A DNA stretch of 64,000 bases from Lolium rigidum (lineage: Eukaryota; Streptophyta; Magnoliopsida; Poales; Poaceae): positions 184,790,017-184,854,016 of the forward strand of contig NC_061513.1 in the NCBI RefSeq assembly GCF_022539505.1, written 5' to 3'. The position numbers and the translations under genes were made by a program. Under the pieces are notes generated by a model, which did not search any database, was not told the DNA's origin, and was given only the letters and a program-made list of their open reading frames with translations. Shown in pieces: positions 57,022 through 64,000 of this stretch (within the stretch, counting starts at the first letter, position 1; each line of letters opens with the position of its first letter).

Positions 57022-57082
57022 CTCAGATGTAGATGGCGATGTGGTTGATGTAGACGATTGTCCCACCGGGCGTGCCAGAATG

Positions 57083-58263
57083 TGTTGACTGCCAAAACCC
57101 ACCGGCGGGCAGCGGCCTTGTCAACATCGTGTAGAGCCGGGAAGAGCCTAGAGGCTGCGGGCTGGCTGAGACCCCTCCGAGCGGCGGCCCGCAATGCTCT
57201 TACGGTCACACGCGGCGTTGCGAAGTGCAAGGGCGTGCCACCTGACCTATACCGGTCGGGAAGGTGATGAAGATGCCTCGCTTAGCTTCTGCGGGGCATA
57301 CATGTAAACGTTAAATACGAGCCTCGATCGGCTCTCGGGTTATCCTGTGAATCGGCTCAAAGAGCCGATCCACCCATGATCCGTACGGGGTGCACGAATA
57401 CTTGGTGGTCCTGCTTGATCAAGATGAAGCTAATGAGATCTACGACGATTTAGGGTTTTCACCGCATAATCGGATCATCCTACTCCGAGGTTGGGCCTTG
57501 CGGCCACGCACGGTGCTCGTAAGCCGATCCTAAACAAGGCCAAAAACCAACATGAAGTTGATCCTAGGAACATCCCGTTTAGGACTTGCGAACGCCACCC
57601 TACGTGCCACTTGGATCCTCCCCCTTTGTAAGGCCTAACTATTGCGGATATTAAACTAATCCTTGTAGAACAAGGAGCAATCGTAACGGATCGAGATCTA
57701 CTAAATAATGATCAAGCGGGGTGCCGCCCCCACACTGAGATAGGCGCGAGGGCGGCTCGATATGCAAGGGTTGCACTAAGTAAGCATGCTTAAACGAAGA
57801 ACAATGCTAACCCTAACACATCTAATGATAACTACGTTGCTCGCCATAAAAAGCGCTTCGATACGAGCAACGCATGAACAACGTGGGGCTTGTCTTTGCC
57901 TAGATCGCAAGATGCGATCTAGAGCAGCATGTCACTACCCGATAGAAACCCTCGAGACGAAGGAGTTGGCGATGCGCCGAGATTGGTTTGTTTTTGGGGT
58001 TGAACGTGAGTTGTTGTTTATTCCATAAACCCTAGGTACATATTTATAGTCCAGCGGACTCTCTAATGCGGGCGTGCACCAAACCGTGCACGAATAAGAT
58101 TCTATCTCTAAACTAAGATACGATCTAATATGCTACAGATACACGGGCAATTAAGCCCCAACTTGGTAAAAAGGCCGATCCACATGTTTCTTCTATATAT
58201 ATTTCTTCACACCCATCTTCGATCGCGGCCCACCTCTGACTTGGTCAAATTCTGGTGATAACA
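57083..58263 (-). repeat. 5' LTR of E2
   Basis: It is 1181 bp and nearly identical to the 3' LTR. The primer region TGGCACGCCCGGTGGGA follows on the minus strand at 57077-57061, as in E1. Confidence 0.93.
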
Positions 58264-58590
58264 CCTCTGCTCCGCCGCCTTCTCCTCCGGAGTAGGCGCA
58301 TCAGGGTCATCGGAAGACCATTAGATGTCGTAGTCGTCGTCCTCTGCGGCTGCGGCAGCCGCCACCCTGCGGTGTTCCATCTCGGCATCGAACGCCGTGT
58401 GGGCCGCCCACTCGTCATGTGCTTCCTTCTCCGCGTCAGCCAGGGGCTTGGCGTCCCTGACCGGGTCGAGGAGGTCGTCGGTGCTATCGTCGTCGAACTC
58501 CTCGTCGGAGCTCGAGGCCGGGGGAGGTGGAGTGGGAGATGGAGGTGGAGGTGGAGGCGCGACGGCACGGTCGCGGGCGGCGCTGCTGAT
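58264..58590 (-). pseudogene. DNA-transposon ORF, N-terminal part (lost start, premature stop)
   Basis: On the minus strand the context gccacc is followed by ATC at 58590-58588 where an ATG is expected. The only in-frame codons upstream lead to a TAG. The frame then reads SSAARDRAVA, a proline run, SSSDEEFDDDSTDDLLDPV, EKEAHDEWAAHTAFDAEMEH, an alanine run and DDDYDI, then TAA and on into WSSDDPDAPTPEEKAAEQR. E2 is inserted at 58263/58264. Acidic and low-complexity, of unknown role; I infer start loss and a nonsense change in addition to the insertion. Confidence 0.7.
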
Positions 58591-59080
58591 GGTGGCAACA
58601 GTGGAGGTTGAGCGGCAGCGACGCTACGGTGGAGGTTGTGCGGCGGCTAAGGTTTAGTGTGGGAGGAGATGAGATGCGCGCGCCCCTGTTTATATAGGTC
58701 GGACGCAGGCGATGGCCGCGGCATGCGTGACATCGCCATTACTTCGTGCGCAGAGGTAGGCAATGGCCGCGCGCCACACGAGGCATCATCATTACGCGAC
58801 TGCGACTACGGCGACGCCTGCGTACTCTGCGCCGCTAAGAAGATGCATCGAGGCTGGGTCACCGTCAGACGGGCCCGATGAAACGTCCGCTAGACGCGAG
58901 CGGACGGTTTACCGTCCGCGCAGCGTCTGCCGCGACGCATCCGAGACGTATATTTGGGCCGGATTTGCGTCATCGCCGACGCCGACGCCCGATCGCTATG
59001 CGCTCGCGACGCGTGTACAGGACGTATTTTTGGCCGGCCACGGCCGGACGTAAACGGTCATCGCCCCATTGGAGATGCCC

Positions 59081-60317
59081 TCACCTATGTTTGCACTTCC
59101 CCAATGCATCATGAAGCCATACGATTTTCTACCTGGTTTTTCTCTTCTGAAGGATTTGCATAGTACATTAGTACGTCAGCCTAAGTGTTTAGTAGGTGAA
59201 CAGCAGGGACCAAACCGTATATTGTGAAGTTAAGAGAAATAAATTGAAAATTGCACGGAGGGATAAGATTCAGTCTCGTCATGCTCTGTACAGAATTTTA
59301 TCGATCGTTTCTGCTCAGTCGCTGGGAGAGGCCGACGGAGAGGTGAGGTACAGCCGTACAGGGCCGTCCGCGTCGATTCACAGCGCCTCCTGGAGGATTA
59401 GCGCCTCGCGCGTTGCCGGAAGGGCGTCGCACGCACTGGCCGTGCCGCAGCGCCGTCGGGGTCGCCGTCAACGCCAAGGGCTGGTGCGATGCGGCATGGT
59501 ATCTACCGCGCGCGGTGCCGCCTCCCTCACCTGCCAGTGCGGCTCGGTCCTCTTCCGGCTGCCCCGCGTGCTGCTCGAGGACTGCTCGCGTCGATTTGAT
59601 TTTGTGGATGGGTATGGCGGCCAACGACGGCACCGTCTGATGGCACCCTGCTAGGAGGCGGGCTCCCATGGTGCAGGCCGGACAGCAGCAGATCCGGGAG
59701 TAGCCAGAGCTGCTCGCTCTCCGGTGGTCCACGGCGAAGCTCGAGCCCTCCGCCCTCTTAACTCGCTGCTCCCACGGCGGAGATTGGATTTCCCCATCTC
59801 CTCCACTCCCTGGTTCGCGGTGGTAGCCGGTAGGGAAGGGGAAATACTCCGTAAGAAAAATCGAATCAGTCATTTAACTTAGCGGTGGCATACTCGTAAT
59901 ATCTTGTCAAATCAAGGGGCAATTTCATAGCGACGTACGACGTACCGGTCTCATTGCAATTTAATAGTTAAGATAATATATGTATATATATAGATATGGA
60001 TTACTAAACAGTATAATGGAACCAGTAGGGCCTCTCCACAGCGTTTAGACATTCTGGACCGTCGGATTGGGCAATCTAAAGGTCTAGAAACGTTTAACCT
60101 TACCGAACATGTACGAGTTCCCGAACTGGCGTGTTACCGATCCATTAAAAAAGCCTTTTTCGTTCTAAAGGCCCGTTTTTGTTCTAGGGCTTCTACTTCC
60201 GGCATTGTGTTAGGCTGGCCATATTAATTGGGCCCCGGAAGTGTTAAACAGGCCTATGTGATTTCCGATGCGGAAGCGCCGGGCGACGCGGCCGACTGCG
60301 TCGCTCGTGATTGTTCT
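59081..60317. other. Unassigned region with a GC-rich core
   Basis: About 59330-59860 is GC-rich (over 60 percent by eye) and unlike the flanking AT-rich DNA. It gives overlapping open frames on both strands; the plus frame 59196-59654 includes GAASLTCQCGSVLFRLPRVL, with GC-rich third positions. The C-x-C-G-S spacing faintly recalls the GFA/CENP-V zinc motif, but one motif is too little. It may be a gene 5' fragment. 59900-60317 shows nothing I can assign. Confidence 0.35.
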
Positions 60318-60348
60318 TTTTTTTTTGAGCTTGGAAATCTTACTTCCA

Positions 60349-60687
60349 TCACAGCATAACAGAGTCATTGGCCACCATAGCCAATGTCACCTTGCTAGCT
60401 CCAAATTGTTCAGCAACAGGGATGGCATTAATTAGAGCCAAGAGCTCAGCCTGAAGGGCGTCAACAGCAACCGGAATATATCCACATGCCGCAAAGATCG
60501 GCTCACCAGAATGGCTACGGCCAATAGCACCCCAGCCCCCACGTCTTGTATCATTCCTAATAGCACCATCAAGGTTGATTTTAAACACATCAGGCGGCGG
60601 CGGTGTCCAGTGCTGCACCTTGGGAGCAGCTGACTTTGGCTTCTTCGCAAGAAACTCTTTCCATTCATCACAGTGGCGAAGGGTCAT
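60349..60687 (-). pseudogene. LINE RNase H domain
   Basis: VFKINLDGAIRNDTRRGGWGAIGR carries the first catalytic Asp (LDGA), and ALQAELLALINAI the Glu (AELLAL) of plant-type RNase H (RVT_3). MVANDSVML carries an Asp near the third site. The frame ends 22 bases before the poly(A) tail, as expected at the LINE 3' end. Confidence 0.85.
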
Positions 60688-60892
60688 GAATTGAAATTCA
60701 GCGGTAGTAAGGCGGCGTTCTTGATGGTTTACCTTATTCCTTTCTCGCCACCGAGCACCAAAGGAGGGCGATCACTCGCATCCGTATCTCCGAAGGAAGT
60801 GCGAACACACTGCTCCGGGATATCCATCGGTGAAGGGCATGCACACAGCCGAACACGGATCGCCTCCGGGTCGAGGGTTCGCCGAGCATGGT

Positions 60893-61683
60893 TTAACATC
60901 TTTGCACTTGAGAAAGAGGTGACCACCATCTTCGAAGAATTCGTTCACGAACCACACACACGGTATCCAACTCCGCGCCTCTTCTCTGAATGTTCATGTG
61001 AAGCGGATGGCTGTTGTGACTGAATCGCCATAGGAAGTGCTGCACTTTAGGCGGGCATTCAGTCTTCCAGATCTGCTTCCAAACCTTTTGTTTCCAGTCT
61101 CTACCTTCTTCAGTGGAGCTCTCAGCTACGTTTCTCTGCCGGTGCAAGGGAGTGATATGCAATTTGTAAGCTGACTTGACGAAGAACATGCCACGGCTGT
61201 CAGGTTGCCAAGCTAAGAAATCCTCCATATCATCAACAATTGGAATAGATAGAATAGCTGCAGCGTCAACAGTATTGAAGGTTTGGTTCACCAATTGCAC
61301 ATCCTGGCTCCAGTCACAGGGTCAAGCAGCTCAGACACTTTAGTGATGATAGAGTTACCTTGCCTAGAAGACGGTGTGCACATACTTTCCTTTGGCAGTC
61401 AGGGATCACGCCAGACGTCAATGCTTTTACCATCTCCAACACGCCAAATGAGGCCAGCTTTTAGAAGCTGGATGCCTTTTAGGATACTCGCGCAAACGTA
61501 ACTCATGCCCGTCAATGGTCTCGCCTTTAGGACATCGCCATCGTGGAAATATTTAGCACTAAGAACCCGGAAAGCATAGCGCATCGCCATGTTGAAAGAA
61601 AACAAATCTCGAAAACCCGGTCCTCCCTCGGATTTTGGTAGTTTCATTTTCTCCCACCCAATCCAATGCATTCTCGCTCTCAT
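60893..61683 (-). pseudogene. LINE zf-RVT region
   Basis: Frame 61683-61399 has the post-polymerase segment (MHWIGWEKMKLPKSEGGPGFRDL, then WRVGDGKSIDVWRDP). Frame 61300-60893 has the zinc-binding reverse-transcriptase region (ESTEEGRDWKQKVWKQIWKTECPPKVQHFLWRFSHNSHPL). A frameshift separates them. Confidence 0.85.
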
Positions 61684-62866
61684 TATCCTGCCGAGACCAC
61701 CGGTATTGGCACACCATTTGGCTTATACTTGTCACAAAGGCTTTTGGTAAGATCGAAACACGCCATAGCATAGGTTGGGATAGCTTGTGCAACAGCTTTG
61801 AGGAGTAACTCCTTCCGGCTGCGAGATAGGAACCTCTCCTTCCACCCTTGGATCCTTTTCCAGATCTTCTCCTTCAGGTATTCAAAGCATTTTTGTTTTG
61901 ACCGGCCCACATAGAGGGGTAGGCCAAGATACTTTCCCCCTTTGGCCTCCAAACCGAGTCCCAGGCATTGCATAATAGAAGCCTTGATCTGTCGCGGTGT
62001 GTTTGAACTGAACATAATGGATGACTTTTCACGGTTAATGACTTGGCCTGAGCATTCTTCATAGACCTAGAGGATCGAGTTAATAACGACGAGCACTAGC
62101 CCCATTTGCCTCCACAAGCGAGCAGAGAATCGTCGGCAAACAATAGGTGATTCACTTGTTGGGGCAGCAGGTGCAAGTTCAAAACCTTTGATGTTGCCCA
62201 CACGGGGAGATGGGGTCCCCTTGTCGCAACCCTCTACCAGGTACCACCGTTTCGGTCAGTTGGCCATTCACCTTGAATCTATAAGACACCGAGCGAACAC
62301 ATTTCATGATTAGCTCTGTGAATTGTTCGCAAAATCCCAACCTCAACATCACCGCCTTTAGGAAAGGCCACTCCACCATATCATACGCCTTACTCATATC
62401 GAGTTTAATAGTCATGTAGTGTATTTTGCCAGACCTCTTCCTCTTCATGAAATGTGCCATCTCGTATGCCAGAATTGAGTTATCTGAAATCAACCTCCCG
62501 GGAACGAAGGCGCTCGATTGGGTGATATGATATCTCCTAGTATAAGCTTCGGACGCTTGGCAAGCACCTTTGAGATAAGCTTGTAAACAACGTTGCAGAG
62601 ATTAATAGGGCGTAGATCCTTTAATCTTTCCGGGTTCTGCACCTTTGGGATGAGTACGACAATAGTGTCATCCAGCCCTCCGGTATACTACCGCCTTGCA
62701 ACACCTGTAAAACCTCGCTTACCACTTGGTCACCCACCAAAGACCAAAACTTTTTGTAAAATATAGCTGGCATTCCATCCGCGCCCAGGGCTTTCAAGTC
62801 CCCCATTCCATCCAAGGCTGCCTTCACCTCCTCCCTTGTAAATTCAGATGTGAGAAGGTCGTTCAT
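61683..62866 (-). pseudogene. LINE reverse transcriptase
   Basis: In order: EFTREEVKAALDGMGDLKALGADGMPAIFYKKFW (62866 on), [29 protein letters not shown] (about 62212), and the catalytic FADD in NHLLFADDSLLACGG at about 62145-62105. Between [11 protein letters not shown] and FADD only about 20 codons remain, where LINE enzymes have many more, so an internal deletion lies there. Further segments run to 61683. Confidence 0.88.
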
Positions 62867-62888
62867 TTGCGGCGTGACACGAGGCGGG

Positions 62889-64000
62889 TGATACGTCCAA
62901 TTTGCATCACTATTTTATATCATAATTTGCTGCTATTCATTGATATATTTCATATTGGGACACAATACTTATGTTATTTCATCTATTTTGCATGTTTCAT
63001 CATTATTGGAGGATCAAGCACCGGAGCCGAGGATTCCGCTGGAAAAAGCACCGTCGAACGCAATATTTCGGAAGATCAACTCGTGGAAGGAAATTATACC
63101 AAAAATCCTATTTTTCAAGATGACGAAGGAAGCCGGAAGGAGGAGCCGAGAGGACCCGAGGTGGGCCCACACCCTAGGGCGGCGCGGCCCATGGCCTGGC
63201 CGCGCCACCATGTGGTGTGGGGGCCCACAGCCCCTTTCGCCTCCTTTTCTTCGCGAAACCCTTCGTCCCGAAGACCTAAGCCACGGAGGTTCCTCACGAA
63301 GAGTTACGACCGCCTCGCGGGGCGGAGAACACCTGAGAGAAAAGAGCTCTCCGGCGGGCGGGAATCCGCCGGGAAATTCCCTCCCGGAGGGGGAAATCGA
63401 CGCCATCGTCACCGTCATCGAGCTGGACATCATCTCCACCACCATCACCATCATCTCCACCATCATCACCGCCATCTCCACCGCAGCACCTCGTCACCAC
63501 CGTAGCAATTTGGGTTTGATCTTGATTGTTTGATAGGGGAAACTCTCCCGGTATCGATTTCTACTTGTTGTTGATGCTATTGAGTGAAACCATTGAACCA
63601 AGTTTATGTTCAGATTGTTATTCATCATCATATCACCTCTCGATCATGTTCCATATGATGTCTTGTGAGTAGTTCGTTTAGTTCTTGAGGACATGGGTGA
63701 AGTCTAAATATTAGTAGTGAACTATGGTTGAGTAATATTCAATGGTATGATATTTAAGTTGTGGTGTTATTCTTCTAGTGGTGTCATGTGAACGTCGACT
63801 ACATGACACTTCACCATTTATGGGCCTAGGGGAATGCATCTTGTATTCGTTTGCCAATTGCGGGGTTGCCGGAGTGACAGAAACCTAAACCCCGTTGGTA
63901 TATCGATGCGGGAGGGATCGCAGGATCTCGCAGTTTAAGGTCGTGGTTAGATTTATTCTTAATTACTTTCTTGTAGTTGCGGATGCTTGCAAGGAGTATA
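62889..64000 (+). repeat. LTR of another Gypsy-like element, start (runs off the window)
   Basis: It begins TGATACGTCCAATTTGCATC inside the LINE. It has a GC-rich block with gggcggcgcggcccatgg, as in family 1, then AT-rich sequence to the window end. It differs from family 1 at the tip (no hairpin). Open frames in 62940-63533 are LTR shadows created by a CACCAT-rich tract (63425-63485). Confidence 0.75.
63425..63485 (+). repeat. CACCAT/CATCTC microsatellite-like tract
   Basis: Imperfect CAC/CAT/CTC triplets run over about 60 bases in the LTR. This explains the His/Ser-rich frames on the plus strand and the Met/Val-rich frames on the minus strand. Confidence 0.8.

Larger units (their letters stand above)
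50690..58263 (-). mobile_element. Gypsy LTR retrotransposon E2 (pol-bearing relative of E1)
   Basis: On the minus strand: 5' LTR 58263-57083, gag from 57021, reverse transcriptase, RNase H, integrase, hairpin array, antisense ORF (plus strand), 3' LTR 51864-50690. Perfect duplications CCTCT (50685-50689 and 58264-58268). The pol order RT-RNaseH-IN is that of Ty3/Gypsy. Many frameshifts disable it, but its LTRs are nearly identical, so insertion was recent from an already damaged or quickly damaged copy. It was inserted into the ORF of the DNA transposon. Confidence 0.95.
50370..59080 (-). mobile_element. Small non-autonomous DNA transposon, split by E2
   Basis: The two parts are 50370-50689 and 58264-59080, about 1.1 kb without E2. 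Its ends are imperfect inverted repeats: left GGGTGCCAAGGCGACGCA, right (read inward) GGGCATCTCCAATGGGG. Both parts are rich in gcgtccg/cgcggac motifs. It carries one ORF on the minus strand, now a pseudogene. A PIF/Harbinger-like origin is possible, but I could not define a matching target duplication, so the superfamily is open. Confidence 0.55.
60318..62888 (-). mobile_element. LINE (non-LTR retrotransposon), 5'-truncated
   Basis: On the minus strand: reverse transcriptase (62866-61683), a zf-RVT-type region (61300-60893), an RNase H domain (60687-60349) and a short poly(A) tail (T-run at 60318-60327 on the plus strand). This order is that of plant L1-type LINEs. The left part of ORF2 with endonuclease, and ORF1, are absent because an LTR starts at 62889. 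Frames are broken, so the copy is dead. Confidence 0.9.

Noticed and set aside
50370..59080. Firm PIF/Harbinger assignment of the split DNA transposon
   Set aside because: No matching 3-bp target duplication could be defined, and the left end looks eroded.
1..64000. tRNA, rRNA or other structural RNA genes
   Set aside because: Only the 18-base tRNA-complementary primer sites were found; no complete cloverleaf or rRNA sequence is visible.

Overview
The window is repeat-rich nuclear DNA from a large-genome grass. The LTR types, the tRNA-Asp primer sites, the CACTA tip and the GC-rich coding style suggest a pooid cereal, probably Triticeae. I see no intact host gene. Almost everything is transposable elements nested in one another, plus two tandem-repeat families and a few gene-like fragments. 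There are two 100-N assembly gaps (1563-1662 and 24144-24243).

Left part (1-22576). Positions 1-1562 are an internal fragment of a non-autonomous LTR element (family 1). Positions 1663-6577 are a minus-strand Copia element: gag, tRNA-Met primer site and 5' LTR. A family-1 solo LTR (1762-3357, duplication AGCAA) splits its gag in frame. Positions 6578-7459 are a minus-strand Gypsy LTR with its primer region. From 7460 a plus-strand Gypsy element 'H' begins. Its gag breaks at 8471 and resumes in frame at 21522, because element A (family 1, 8472-21516, duplication ATGAC) sits inside it. A's 3' LTR is in turn split by Gypsy element E1 (14912-21211). At 22577 the gag of H is cut again by a CACTA-type terminus.

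Middle part (22577-50369). Behind the CACTA tip lie about ten 136-bp tandem units (T1). A long field of a second tandem family (T2, monomers about 325 and 240 bp) follows, interspersed with a splice-site-bearing module M. About 4.2 kb of T2/M is duplicated at a distance of about 9.0 kb. Interruptions are a 397-bp Mutator-like MITE (9-bp duplication), minus-strand element B (family 1, 26486-34741, duplication AGTAC, with a solo LTR inside its 3' LTR), and a low-copy-looking gene fragment (34880-35558).

Right part (50370-64000). A small DNA transposon carrying a broken ORF is split by minus-strand Gypsy element E2 (50690-58263, duplication CCTCT). E2 is a pol-bearing relative of E1. Then come a GC-rich unassigned segment, a 5'-truncated LINE (60318-62888, minus) and the start of another LTR (62889 onward).

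How the parts relate: A, B, the fragment at 1-1562 and two solo LTRs form one non-autonomous family. Its only substantial coding region is a 216-codon ORF (intact in B), and its primer site is the same tRNA-Asp type as that of the gag-bearing element H. E1 and E2 share LTRs, an antisense acidic ORF with its own TATA-like box, and an adjoining array of GCCGAT/ATCGGC hairpins. These antisense and hairpin features are the least ordinary things in the window.
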